Positions 18,724 to 27,758 of a stretch of DNA of 55,349 bases are shown in pieces. Each line of letters begins with the position of its first letter. The stretch's first letter is position 1. Origin of the DNA: Nocardia panacis. Lineage in GTDB: Bacteria > Actinomycetota > Actinomycetes > Mycobacteriales > Mycobacteriaceae. The position numbers and the translations under genes are program-made. The notes beneath the pieces were generated by a model that did no database searches, had not been told where the DNA came from, and worked only from the letters and a program-made list of their open reading frames with translations. Location of the stretch: assembly GCF_003598715.1 (NCBI RefSeq), contig NZ_QZFU01000044.1, positions 1 through 55,349 of the forward strand. The letters run 5' to 3'.

Positions 18724-19968
18724 TCAGTCGAGCGCGCGCCGACCCGTCACCGGACCCCATACCCAGATCAGGGCCGTCATCAGCGTCAGGGCGGCGGTGA
18801 TGATCGCGAACACCGGACCCGACCCGTGACCGTCGAGGATGGGCAGCAGCACGAACGGCAGCACCGCCGTGCTGACCTTCGACAGCGAGTAGGTCACACC
18901 GGAGGCGGTGCCGCGCACCGAAGTCGGGAAGGACTCCGGCAGATAGGCGTGCAGTGCGTCGGAGAACACATTGCTGGCCAAGGTGAAACAGCCGCCCGCG
19001 AACAGGATGAGCGGCACCGAGGTGGCAAACCCGAACAGCAGACCGAAGACGGCCATCAGCATGCCCGTCACCATCACCAGATATTTGCGCTCCACCCGCT
19101 CCATGAGTGGGACCGCGATCAACGAGCCGAGCGGATAACCCAGATACGTCACCGCCAGATAGCTGAGCGAGGTGACGACTGCGAAACCCTTGGCCTGCAA
19201 CACCAGAACGGCCAGCGTCCCGAAACCGTAGTAGCCGAACACCTCCAGGATCATCACGGCCGAGAACAGCGCGGTGCGACCGGTATACGGCGCGCGCACG
19301 ATCGCCGTGAAGGGTGCGGCCGCCTGCGCCCCCTGCGCGCGCCGGGCCAGCCACTTCGGCGACTCCGGCATCTGCCTGCGCGCTACGACCACCACCGCGG
19401 CGCCGAGTCCGCCGATCACGAACAACCAGCGCCACCCGTCCATACCCAAGGGCCGCAACGGAACCAACCACTTCGCCAGGAATCCGACGCACGGCACGGC
19501 GCAGAAGCCGATCGTGTACGCCAAGGCGATCATCCGTCCGCGCACCTGCGCGGGCATCACCTCGGACAGGTAGGTGTCCGACACCGTCATCTCCGCGCCG
19601 ATGCCCAGACCCGCCAGGAAGCGAGTCGCCATGAGGAACACCACATTCGGGCTGAACGCGCCCAGCAGCGTGAACCCCGAATACAGCGCGATATTCACCA
19701 GGAACATGCGGCGACGGCCGAAGACATCCGAAAGCCTGCCGATGGTGATCGCGCCCAGGAACTGACCGACGAAGGCCGAGGCCAGGATTCCGCTCAACTC
19801 GAAGGTCGACAGGTGCAACTGCTGCTTGAGCACGCCGGTGATGGTGCCCGCCAAGAACAATTCGTAGAGATCGAAGAACAAGCCGAATCCGACCAGAACG
19901 ACGAGTTTACGATGAATAGGTCGGACCGGCAGCTCGTCCAGCCGCAGGTCATCCACTGAACCAGCCAT
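18724..19968 (-). CDS. MFS transporter, metabolite:H+ symporter type
   Basis: A 414-residue major facilitator with twelve predicted membrane helices. Seen are the helix 1 motif LFFDLYELFLAGTITG, the loop 2-3 motif GRLSDVFGRRR, and the helix 4-5 sequence FLAGLGIGAEMTVSDTYLSEVMP typical of sugar/aromatic-acid symporters. The central loop (QMPESPKWLARR) is the PESPRWL-like motif. The start is the ATG at 19968; the frame continues upstream without family similarity. Substrate unknown. It lies downstream of the small membrane protein gene on the same strand, 123 bp away. Confidence 0.87.
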   Translation of the reverse strand: MAGSVDDLRLDELPVRPIHRKLVVLVGFGLFFDLYELFLAGTITGVLKQQLHLSTFELSGILASAFVGQFLGAITIGRLSDVFGRRRMFLVNIALYSGFTLLGAFSPNVVFLMATRFLAGLGIGAEMTVSDTYLSEVMPAQVRGRMIALAYTIGFCAVPCVGFLAKWLVPLRPLGMDGWRWLFVIGGLGAAVVVVARRQMPESPKWLARRAQGAQAAAPFTAIVRAPYTGRTALFSAVMILEVFGYYGFGTLAVLVLQAKGFAVVTSLSYLAVTYLGYPLGSLIAVPLMERVERKYLVMVTGMLMAVFGLLFGFATSVPLILFAGGCFTLASNVFSDALHAYLPESFPTSVRGTASGVTYSLSKVSTAVLPFVLLPILDGHGSGPVFAIITAALTLMTALIWVWGPVTGRRALD

Positions 19969-20091
19969 CCGCACATGCTCGGCGATGACGGCGGCAACGG
20001 CAACTCGGGTCGCCAACTCTGAAGACAATCTTAGGAATGCCCCCACCGCGCCGAAACCGTGCCATCGGCTCCGCAACACCGAAAGTCGATG

Positions 20092-20412
20092 TCAACCAAG
20101 CCATTTCAACAGCACCATCACACCGACGTTGACCAGTGCGCCGATCGCCGCGACATCGGCCCCGAGGGTGGTGCGCTGATCGGCCACCTCGAAGGTGTGT
20201 CGCTGCTCGGCCATTTTGGCCTCATAGGTGAAGGATCCGGATTCGTCGGCACAGGAGGTGCCCGGCAGCATCGGTGTCGCACCGCAATTGGGGACGCGAT
20301 TCGGATCCGCCGTCGACCCGAACAGCCCAAGCGCCAACACGACCAAGCCGATGAGGGCCGCCATGGCGGCCACGGTCCGCAGCGTCGGCAGCACACCACC
20401 CGAACCGGTCAT
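20092..20412 (-). CDS. Small two-helix membrane protein, unknown function
   Basis: A 106-residue hypothetical protein. One hydrophobic helix lies at about residues 12-32 and another at the C-terminus (VAAIGALVNVGVMVLLKWL). Between them is a polar segment with two cysteines (NCGATP and SCADESG), which could form a disulphide if it is outside the cell. The ATG at 20412 follows a G-rich stretch. I do not recognise a family. It lies between the polyamine operon and the MFS gene on the same strand, but behind the polyamine terminator. Confidence 0.6.
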   Translation of the reverse strand: MTGSGGVLPTLRTVAAMAALIGLVVLALGLFGSTADPNRVPNCGATPMLPGTSCADESGSFTYEAKMAEQRHTFEVADQRTTLGADVAAIGALVNVGVMVLLKWLG

Positions 20413-20543
20413 CGCGCCCCCCGTTCTCCTCGGATTCGTCGGCTGAAATCATGGTGCGCCTTCGGCTTACGATCCGTCCCGGATTCGGCGACACGTCGCA
20501 GGGGTCGTTCGGTTCGGTCGGCCATCGCCCACGTGATACGCGA

Positions 20544-20586
20544 AACGCACCGTCTCCCAAGGATTTCCCGAGGGGGACGGTGCGTT
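20544..20586 (-). terminator. Terminator of the polyamine operon
   Basis: An 11-bp perfect stem, AACGCACCGTC (20544-20554) with GACGGTGCGTT (20576-20586), extended inward with one mismatch. It begins 12 bp past the stop of the spermidine synthase fusion and is followed on the minus strand by TTTCGCG. Confidence 0.8.
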
Positions 20587-20598
20587 CCGCAGCAGTCG

Positions 20599-21813
20599 CT
20601 ACACGCGCAGCGCGTGCGGCTCGATCGCGCCGCGCACCAGGGCGCGGGCGTCGATCGTCTCCGGGCGGTAGGGGAGCACGGCCAAGCGATCCGTCATCGC
20701 CGCGACCGGGTCATCGATCCGCTCATTGAGCCCGAACAGGAACGTCCACTCGTGCTCGTCGCTGCCGTACTGGACGACAGTGCCGAACTGCTCGTGGAAT
20801 CTGGCCCACGACCGCTTCAGGGTTTCGTTGCGCCACATGGTGGCACAACCCGCCTGCGCGGTCAGCACGCCGCCCGGCGCCAGCAGCGCGCGACAGCGGG
20901 ACAGGAACTCCGACTCGTAGAGGCGATTGTGCTGTGCCTCCTCGACCCGCTCATCGGGCAGATCGATCACGACGACGTCGTAGCGCGTCCCGTTCTCGGC
21001 CGCCTTGGCCAGGAAATCCCAGCCATCGGCGTAATGCACCTTCACCGGACCCTCGCCCTTCACGGCCAGCGTCAGCTCATCGCTGGTGTAGCCGTAGGGC
21101 AGATGTTCGGCACACAGCTCCACCTCGAGCTGATCGATATCGACATGATCGACGTGGGAAGCCCCCGCCGCCACCGACATCTGACTCGCGACACCCTCAC
21201 CGGAACCGATGATGAGCACCCGCTCCAACTTCTCGGCGAGCACGAAGGCCGGAACCATCATGGCCTCGTGATAGGTGACCTGGGAGAACTCGGTGGACTG
21301 GCGGTCGTCATCGGAGAACAGGCTCACACCCTGGTCGGTCCGCGCGATCACCATGTGCTGGAACGGGGTGTTCGTATCGACGATCACCTCGTGCAGATCC
21401 CAGATGCGGGTCAGACCCGCACCCACCGGCTCCTCGATCTTCGTCGACCCGTGGCCGCGCTTGATCACCTGCATACGCACATCGCCCGGATTCAGCCGCT
21501 CGCGCAGCAGATCGACAGCTTTCGTCGCACCCGCGCCAATACTGCCGCAGGTGAAGACGTCGACGAAAATGTCGCCGGACTCCGGATAAGTGTGAATCGA
21601 GGCGTGGGACTCCGACAACAGCGCGAGGACGGTCACCCCCTGCGGATCGAACTTTTTATGTACGACATCGCAGATGGTGACACCCGCACCGATCAGAGCT
21701 TCACGCAACGCCGATTCGAGTCGTTCGAGATCGTCGCAAAGGGCTGCGTCGACACCACCGAACTCGGCCAGCACATGCCAGCCGGTGAATTCCGCCGTCA
21801 TGGGCAAACTCAC
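20599..21813 (-). CDS. Fused AdoMet decarboxylase / spermidine synthase
   Basis: A 404-residue fusion. Residues 1-125 are a pyruvoyl S-adenosylmethionine decarboxylase of the short SpeH class: self-cleavage is expected between Glu68 and Ser69 in SESHASIHTYPE, with His74 and Cys89 (DVFTCG) also kept. Residues 135-404 are a spermidine-synthase methyltransferase fold, with IIGSGEG (usually GGGDG), the acidic HVDIDQLE motif and YDVVVIDLPDE. The fusion would make decarboxylated AdoMet and use it to aminopropylate putrescine. The GTG at 21813 overlaps the upstream stop (GTGA); ATG 21801 is the alternative. Some fused decarboxylase domains have been reported to act on ornithine or arginine instead, so the first activity is not certain. 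Confidence 0.9.
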   Translation of the reverse strand: MSLPMTAEFTGWHVLAEFGGVDAALCDDLERLESALREALIGAGVTICDVVHKKFDPQGVTVLALLSESHASIHTYPESGDIFVDVFTCGSIGAGATKAVDLLRERLNPGDVRMQVIKRGHGSTKIEEPVGAGLTRIWDLHEVIVDTNTPFQHMVIARTDQGVSLFSDDDRQSTEFSQVTYHEAMMVPAFVLAEKLERVLIIGSGEGVASQMSVAAGASHVDHVDIDQLEVELCAEHLPYGYTSDELTLAVKGEGPVKVHYADGWDFLAKAAENGTRYDVVVIDLPDERVEEAQHNRLYESEFLSRCRALLAPGGVLTAQAGCATMWRNETLKRSWARFHEQFGTVVQYGSDEHEWTFLFGLNERIDDPVAAMTDRLAVLPYRPETIDARALVRGAIEPHALRV

Positions 21814-22910
21814 TCTCGCTCAGCGCCCGAGACATGAACGGTCAAGGGCGGAAAACCATTGAATGACACCGACGAATAGCTCGCGGTATAGGCGCCGGTG
21901 TCGAGAATCTGTACTCGATCGCCGGCTCGCAGCGTGGTCGGCAGAAGGACTTGCGTGCGTTGATACAGTACATCGTCTCCGTCGCAGGTCGGACCGGCCA
22001 CCACTGCCTCGTCTACCGGATCTCCGTCACGTTCGGTGCGGAAACGGTAGGCGATGTATTCGTTCTCGGTCTCGGCCATGCCGTTGTAGCGGCCGATATC
22101 GAGATATATCCAGCGCCGCCCATCGGGGGCGGCGCGCACGCCGATGACCTCGGCATGGATCGTGCCCGCCGAACCCACGAGCGCACGGCCGGGCTCGACA
22201 ACGAGTCCGGCGGTCTCGGGCAGGTATTCGGCGGCGGCGTCGGCGATGACCGGCGCGAGAACATCGAGTCCGGGAGCCCGATCGGCATACGAAATCGGAA
22301 GGCCCCCACCGATATTCACCGATGCTACCGGAATTCCCTTGTCCGCCAAGCCCTCAGCGATCCGACCGGCCTGCTCGATGCCGATCCGCCAAGCGGCGGG
22401 ATCGGTCTGCTGGGAGCCGACATGGAAGTAAGGGCCGCCCACGCGCAGGCCGAGATCGCGAGCGCGCACCAGCAGCCGCAGCGCGTCGGTGGGCGTACAA
22501 CCGAACTTCGCGCCGAAAGGCGTGGTGGATTGCGGGGCCGCCGACAGGAAGCGGCACTCCACCTCCGCACCCGGCGCGTGCTCGGCGATGCGCAGCAGGT
22601 CGTCCTCGGTGTCGAAGGCGTAGCGGCGCACCCCTCGCGCGAAGGCATGCGCGATATCACGCGCCTTCTTGATCGGGTTGCCGTAGCACAATCGCTCGGG
22701 TGCGACACCCAACCCGAGACACTGCTCGATCTCACCGACGCTGGCCACATCGAACTCCGCGCCCTCGGCGGCGAGCAGTTCGATGATCTCCGACACCGGA
22801 CTTGCCTTGACCGCGAAGCGGATTCGGGCCGACGGGAGCGCGGCGCGCAGCGCGCGGTAATTCTCGCGAACACGAGCCAAGTCGATGACGAGGTACGGGG
22901 ATTCGGGCAT
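21810..22910 (-). CDS. PLP ornithine/lysine decarboxylase-like enzyme
   Basis: A 366-residue alanine-racemase-fold decarboxylase. Lys35 (RFAVKASP) is the Schiff-base Lys. HVGSQ, the glycine loop NIGGGLP, EPGR and GPTCDGDD with catalytic Cys309/Asp310 follow the eukaryotic-type ODC pattern. Small departures are KASP for KANP and DTGAYT for GAGAYT. Most likely it makes putrescine from ornithine; lysine is possible. It overlaps the spermidine synthase fusion by 4 bp, so the two form one operon carrying ornithine to spermidine. The ATG at 22910 follows GAAAG. Confidence 0.88.
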   Translation of the reverse strand: MPESPYLVIDLARVRENYRALRAALPSARIRFAVKASPVSEIIELLAAEGAEFDVASVGEIEQCLGLGVAPERLCYGNPIKKARDIAHAFARGVRRYAFDTEDDLLRIAEHAPGAEVECRFLSAAPQSTTPFGAKFGCTPTDALRLLVRARDLGLRVGGPYFHVGSQQTDPAAWRIGIEQAGRIAEGLADKGIPVASVNIGGGLPISYADRAPGLDVLAPVIADAAAEYLPETAGLVVEPGRALVGSAGTIHAEVIGVRAAPDGRRWIYLDIGRYNGMAETENEYIAYRFRTERDGDPVDEAVVAGPTCDGDDVLYQRTQVLLPTTLRAGDRVQILDTGAYTASYSSVSFNGFPPLTVHVSGAERE

Positions 22911-23039
22911 GGTTGATCTTTCACGTGGGGCAGCAGCGGGGGAGAGAGTATCAGCGGCCCCTACCCAGATACGAATCCGTCAAACCACGTATCCGGCGGC
23001 GGGGCGCACGACCCGCGACCGCGGTGTCACGAGCCGGTG

Positions 23040-23060
23040 ACCCCGCGCACGGCGGGGTCG
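23040..23060 (-). terminator. Terminator of the DUF3516 helicase gene
   Basis: GACCCCGC (23040-23047) pairs perfectly with GCGGGGTC (23053-23060) around GCACG, 17 bp past the helicase stop. Confidence 0.65.
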
Positions 23061-23077
23061 CATCCGGCGGGAACGGA

Positions 23078-25576
23078 TCAGCCTGCGTTCACAGCGATAT
23101 CGTCGAAGACGACTTCACCCGCGGCATCCGATTCGGCGAGGTCGATGTCGGCGTCGAAGGACCAACCGTGGTCGTTCGACGGGTCATCGAGCACCTGCCG
23201 CACCCGCCAGAAGCCGGGTCTTCGCTCCACCTGGAACAGCTGCGGTCCGCGCGCGTCCGGACCGCAGCCGATCGAGTCGTATTCGGCGAAATAGGGTGCG
23301 AGTTCGGCGGCCCAGTCGGGCCCCGGACTCAGTTCGGCCAGCTCGTCCCAGCGGCGACGCGCCGCCAACTCGACCCGGCGGAACAGGGCATTGCGCACCA
23401 TGACGCGGAAGGCGCGCTCATTGGCGGTGATCGGGCGCACCGCCTCGGCCCCGAAGGCAACCTGGTCGCTATCGGACTCCGCGCCAGGATTGGTCAACTG
23501 CTCCCACTCGTCGAGCAGGCTCGAATCCACCTGCCGGACAAGCTCGCCCAGCCACTCGGTGATGTCGTCGAGCTCCTCGGTGCGGGCGGCGTCGGGCACC
23601 GTGCGGCGCAGCGCGCGATACGCGTCGGCCAGATAGCGCAACACCACACCTTCCGAGCGGGCCAGCTCGTAATGCGAGATCAGTTCGGCGAAGGTCATGG
23701 CGCGCTCGATCATCTCGCGCACCACCGACTTCGGCGCGGGCGCGAACTCCGACACCCACGGATGTCCGGCCCGGTAGGTCTCGAACGCGGGCTCGATCAG
23801 CTCGGCCAGCGGTTTGGGCCAGCTGACCTCCTCGAGCAACTCCATACGCTCGTCGTAGTCGATCCCCTCGGCCTTCATCTCGGCGATCGCCGCACCGCGC
23901 GCCCGATGCTGCTGGGCCATCAGCAGCTGGCGCGGATCCTCCAGGGTGGATTCGATGAGGGACACCACATCCAGGGTATAGCTCGGCGCATCCCGATCGA
24001 GCAGATCCAGCGCCGCGAGGGCGAAGGGGGACAGGGGTTGATCGAGCGCGAAATCGCGCTGCAGATCCACCGTCAAGCGGGCTCGGCGGCCCTGGGAGTC
24101 CGGTTCGGCGAGCTGCTGGACCACACCCGCGTCGCGCAGCGCCCGATACAGCCGGATCGCGCGCAGAATATGCCTGCGCTGCGCCGGACGCGGCTCGTGA
24201 TTGTCCTCCAGCAGATGCCGCATGGCGTCGAAACAGTTGCCGGGGCGGGCGATCACATTGAGCAGCATCGAATTCGTCACTGTGAACCGCGACACCATCG
24301 GCTCCGGCTGCGCCGCGACCAGCCTGTCGAAGGTCTCCTCGCTCCAGGAGACGAAACCCTCCGGCGGTTTGCGCCGCTGCACCTTGCGCTGCTTCTTCGG
24401 ATCGTCGCCCGCCTTGGCGAGCAACCGGGCGTTCTCCACCTCGTGCTCGGGCGCCTGCACCACCACGGTGCCCATGGTATCGAAACCCGCGCGCCCCGCA
24501 CGGCCCGCGATCTGATGGAATTCGCGGGCCTTGAGCCTGCGCGTGCGCACCCCGTCGAACTTCGTGAGCCCCGTCAGCAGCACCGTGCGAATCGGCACAT
24601 TGATACCCACCCCGAGGGTGTCGGTGCCGCACACCACCTTCAGCAGCCCCTCCTGCGCCAATCGCTCCACCAACCTGCGGTATTTCGGCAACATCCCGGC
24701 GTGGTGCACGCCGATGCCGTGCCGGATCAGCCGCGAGAGCGTCTTGCCGAAACCCGAAGCGAAACGGAATTCGCCGATGGCCGAGGCGATCGCGTCCTTT
24801 TCCGCACGCGAAGCGAAGTTCACGCTGGTCAGCGCCTGTGCGCGCTCCAGGGCCGCCGCCTGGGTGAAATGCACGACATACACCGGCGCGAGGCTGGTGG
24901 TGACCAGGTCTTCCAGCGTCTCGGTGATAGGGGTGCGCACATAGGAGAAAATCAACGGCACCGGACGCTGCGAACCCGCCACGATCGCGGTCGGATTTCC
25001 GGTGCGCCGCTCCAGATCCGTCTTGAAGAAATCGACCTCACCCAAAGTGGCCGACATCAAAAGGAATTGGGCGCGCGGCAATTCGAGCAGCGGCACCTGC
25101 CAGGCCCAACCGCGATCCGGATCGGCATAGAAATGGAACTCGTCCATCACCACCTGGCCGACCTCGGCGGCCGCGCCCTCGCGCAGTGCCAGATTCGCCA
25201 GGATCTCCGCGGTCGCGCAGATGATCGGGGCATCCGGATTGACCGCCGCGTCACCCGTCACCATGCCGACCCGCTCCGGGCCGAACACCTCGCACAGCGC
25301 GAAGAACTTCTCCGAGACCAACGCCTTGATCGGGGCGGTGTAATAGCTGCGCAGCCCCCGCGTCAGCGCGAAAAGGTGCGCGCCGACCGCGACGAGAGAC
25401 TTCCCGCTGCCCGTCGGGGTGGCCAGGATGACATTGGACCCCGAGGCCAACTCCAGCACCGCCTCGTCCTGCGCGGGATACAGCGGCGTGCCCTGCTCGG
25501 CGGCCCACATGCCGAACGACTCGTAGAGCGCGTCGACATCTGTCCCCGGAATCTCCAGCAGCTCGGTCAGATCCAC
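23078..25576 (-). CDS. DEAD/DEAH-like helicase with DUF3516 C-terminus
   Basis: An 832-residue superfamily 2 helicase. Walker A is TPTGSGKS (about residues 53-60), and motif II is DEFH rather than DEAD or DEVH. LLMSATLGE is motif III, and the HQIAGRAGRAGFD motif VI is of the Ski2-like type. The C-terminal half (from about residue 380) is an alpha-helical extension resembling DUF3516. It probably acts on RNA or structured nucleic acid; the partner is unknown. The ATG at 25576 opens MDLTELLEIPG. It lies downstream of the PAC2 gene on the same strand, 79 bp away. Confidence 0.9.
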   Translation of the reverse strand: MDLTELLEIPGTDVDALYESFGMWAAEQGTPLYPAQDEAVLELASGSNVILATPTGSGKSLVAVGAHLFALTRGLRSYYTAPIKALVSEKFFALCEVFGPERVGMVTGDAAVNPDAPIICATAEILANLALREGAAAEVGQVVMDEFHFYADPDRGWAWQVPLLELPRAQFLLMSATLGEVDFFKTDLERRTGNPTAIVAGSQRPVPLIFSYVRTPITETLEDLVTTSLAPVYVVHFTQAAALERAQALTSVNFASRAEKDAIASAIGEFRFASGFGKTLSRLIRHGIGVHHAGMLPKYRRLVERLAQEGLLKVVCGTDTLGVGINVPIRTVLLTGLTKFDGVRTRRLKAREFHQIAGRAGRAGFDTMGTVVVQAPEHEVENARLLAKAGDDPKKQRKVQRRKPPEGFVSWSEETFDRLVAAQPEPMVSRFTVTNSMLLNVIARPGNCFDAMRHLLEDNHEPRPAQRRHILRAIRLYRALRDAGVVQQLAEPDSQGRRARLTVDLQRDFALDQPLSPFALAALDLLDRDAPSYTLDVVSLIESTLEDPRQLLMAQQHRARGAAIAEMKAEGIDYDERMELLEEVSWPKPLAELIEPAFETYRAGHPWVSEFAPAPKSVVREMIERAMTFAELISHYELARSEGVVLRYLADAYRALRRTVPDAARTEELDDITEWLGELVRQVDSSLLDEWEQLTNPGAESDSDQVAFGAEAVRPITANERAFRVMVRNALFRRVELAARRRWDELAELSPGPDWAAELAPYFAEYDSIGCGPDARGPQLFQVERRPGFWRVRQVLDDPSNDHGWSFDADIDLAESDAAGEVVFDDIAVNAG

Positions 25577-25655
25577 TCCGACAAGGTTACGGCGTGGGCG
25601 CGGACGCGTTCACCTCGGCAGTCCGGCGCGGGGCCGGGCGGGGCTCAGGCCCTGC

Positions 25656-26609
25656 CTACCGCTGCTCGCCGGACTCACCGCCGAAGCCGCCGTCGTAGCC
25701 GCCCTGCTCGGCGAGGAAACGCTCGAACTCCGCACCCAACTCCTCACCGCTGGGCAACTCGCCATCGCCGACCAGCAGACTGGACTGCTTCTCCTGAGCC
25801 GTCACGAAGCTGTCGTACTGGCGCTCCAGCGCGTGCACCACCGTCTCCACCTCGGAATTGCCCGCGATGTGCTCATTGACCTGCTCGCGCACCCTGGCCG
25901 CCGCCTCGCCGAGCGCGGCCAGCGGCAACTCCAGGCCCGCGTTGTCGGCCACATGCTCCAGCAGCGTCTGCGCGGCCTCCGGATAGGCCGTCTGCGCCAG
26001 ATAGTGCGGCACGTGCACCGAGAATCCGACCGATTCGTGGCCGTGCTGCGCCATCCGGAACTCCAACAGCGAGGACGCGCTACCCGGCACCTGCAACTCG
26101 CCCGGCCAACGCTGATGCTCGGAGATCAGATCCCGATCCGAGGAGTGCGCGGTGATGCCCAACGGACGGGTATGCGGAATCGCCATCGGAATGGCGCTCA
26201 ACCCGATGGTGCGGCGCACACCCAACTGCTCGGCCAGCAGCCGGACCGCCGTGGTGAACTTCTCCCACCGCAGATCCGGCTCCAACCCGGCCAGCAGCAG
26301 GAACGGGGTGCCCGCCGTATCGCGCAGCGCCCACAGATTCAGCTCGGGCTCGGCATAGTCGGCGAAATGATCCGTCTTGAACGTCATCTGCGGCCGGCGC
26401 GAGCGATAGTCGAGCAGCTCGTCCACATCGAACGAGGCGACCAGCTCCGACTCCAGGCTCTCGCGTAGATGGGTGGTGGCCAAGCGCACGGCGTGCCCCG
26501 CGTCGGTGAAGCCCTCCAGCCCGTGCACCAGCACCGGACCCGCGCCGTCGTCGGACGCCAACTGCGGAGCGGGGAACTCCAGTTCGTACATTCGCGACTC
26601 GTAGTCCAT
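25656..26609 (-). CDS. PAC2-family protein (Rv2714-like)
   Basis: A 317-residue member of the PAC2 (proteasome assembly chaperone 2-like) family, the type of M. tuberculosis Rv2714. Seen are VHGLEGFTDAGHA near the N-terminus, the LLAGLEPDLRW strand, a GLSAIPMAIPHTRP loop and an HVPHYLA motif. The acidic, Gly-rich C-terminal tail (EQGGYDGGFGGESGEQR) is variable. The ATG at 26609 has GGAG upstream. A role in the actinobacterial proteasome is not established. Rv2714 lies near ideR and sigB in mycobacteria, as here. Confidence 0.9.
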   Translation of the reverse strand: MDYESRMYELEFPAPQLASDDGAGPVLVHGLEGFTDAGHAVRLATTHLRESLESELVASFDVDELLDYRSRRPQMTFKTDHFADYAEPELNLWALRDTAGTPFLLLAGLEPDLRWEKFTTAVRLLAEQLGVRRTIGLSAIPMAIPHTRPLGITAHSSDRDLISEHQRWPGELQVPGSASSLLEFRMAQHGHESVGFSVHVPHYLAQTAYPEAAQTLLEHVADNAGLELPLAALGEAAARVREQVNEHIAGNSEVETVVHALERQYDSFVTAQEKQSSLLVGDGELPSGEELGAEFERFLAEQGGYDGGFGGESGEQR

Positions 26610-26880
26610 CGCGTGCTCCTTCCTGCGCGGTACACCCGGATAACGCCAGGGCGAATACTCCGGCGGCACCACCGTCCATTGTCCCCCATGGCGGCGACCT
26701 CCCCGCGCACGGCCGGACACCGACCAATACGTTCGGCAACAGCGCGGGCAGCGCACGCATTCCCGCAGCGCGCCCGGCGAAACGGATTTTCCGCGGCGGA
26801 CTGGCCGCACCCGACTTCCCGCACCGGAGATTGCGGCGTGGCGGCGCCGACGGATATCGGGAGTTTGGCACAGTGGAGGC

Positions 26881-27603
26881 GTGACTGTGCCCATTTCGAC
26901 GCGCCGGGGTCCCGGCGGGGGCGTGTCGACACGCGCGACGGGCGCGCTGCTGGCGATCTGCGCCATCGGATTGGCGGGCTGCGGCTCGGAGGTCTCCGGA
27001 CATCCGGTCACCGCGGCCACCAGACATATTGGCGCCCAACTCGGTTCACTACTGCCCGCCGACGCGGACTACCCGGCGAACTACGGCGGCGGTTTGACGC
27101 TGCCACCGGAAGCCGCGGCACTGGCCACGGGCGACCTGGCGGGCGCGGGGCGCGGGGCCATCGTCACACCCGCCGGTTGCGCACCGCCGGAACAACAGTC
27201 CGGTCCCGATCGGACGGCCGTGGCCGTGGCGAACGACAACGTCGCCCGCGCCACCCTCACCGTGGTCTTGACCCGCACGGATAAACCCTTGTCGGCGTGG
27301 CGATCCCAGTTGCGGCAGTGCAAATCGTTCCGCGTCGACAAGGCGGGCGCGAAATCCACCGTGACGACCACGCTCGATCCGTCGCCCCCGGCGGATGCCG
27401 AGGACACCCTGGCCTTCCGGCGCACCGTCGCTCCGGAGGTGAGCCTGCCCGGCGTGGCCGCCACCATGCAGACCTCGGCGGGCCAGATCGGCGATGTGCG
27501 AATCTCGGTGGCCTATATGACGTTCGAGGGGCGCAAACCCGATACCGAGGCGCTGAACGCGCTGTTCACCGCGGCCTTGGCGAAGGTCGGGCGCGCGGCC
27601 TGA
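26881..27603 (+). CDS. Lipoprotein, PknH-sensor/DUF5642-like
   Basis: A 240-residue exported lipoprotein. A basic N-terminus and a hydrophobic stretch (ALLAICAIGLAGC) end in the lipobox LAGC, placing the mature Cys at about residue 38. The mature part has two more cysteines (TPAGCAPPEQ and LRQCKSF), likely a disulphide, and a fold reminiscent of the PknH-type extracellular sensor or DUF5642 lipoproteins of mycobacteria; that assignment is tentative. The GTG at 26881 follows GTGGAGG. It is divergent from the PAC2 gene across 271 bp. Confidence 0.75.
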   Translation: MTVPISTRRGPGGGVSTRATGALLAICAIGLAGCGSEVSGHPVTAATRHIGAQLGSLLPADADYPANYGGGLTLPPEAAALATGDLAGAGRGAIVTPAGCAPPEQQSGPDRTAVAVANDNVARATLTVVLTRTDKPLSAWRSQLRQCKSFRVDKAGAKSTVTTTLDPSPPADAEDTLAFRRTVAPEVSLPGVAATMQTSAGQIGDVRISVAYMTFEGRKPDTEALNALFTAALAKVGRAA

Positions 27604-27758
27604 GCTCGACCCATCGAGCGTGGCGAGAATACCAGCCGGTCTGGCCCGCGTTCCCGGCCCGCGCCCGAGTTACCCACAGCGCGAGCGCTTTCCACAGGAC
27701 AGCCGAATCCACTGGTCGTCGCGATCGATCGCACAGTAGGGGCGAGCACACTCGACCC

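Noticed and set aside
22913..25879. Long plus-strand reading frame of 988 codons
   Set aside because: It is antisense to the DUF3516 helicase, whose motifs are clear. Such shadow frames are common in GC-rich DNA, and the translation has the Arg/His/Gly/Gln bias typical of them.
27670..27678. DnaA-box-like TTACCCACA near TTTCCACAG
   Set aside because: Both have mismatches to the consensus, there is no cluster, and no replication-origin genes are near.
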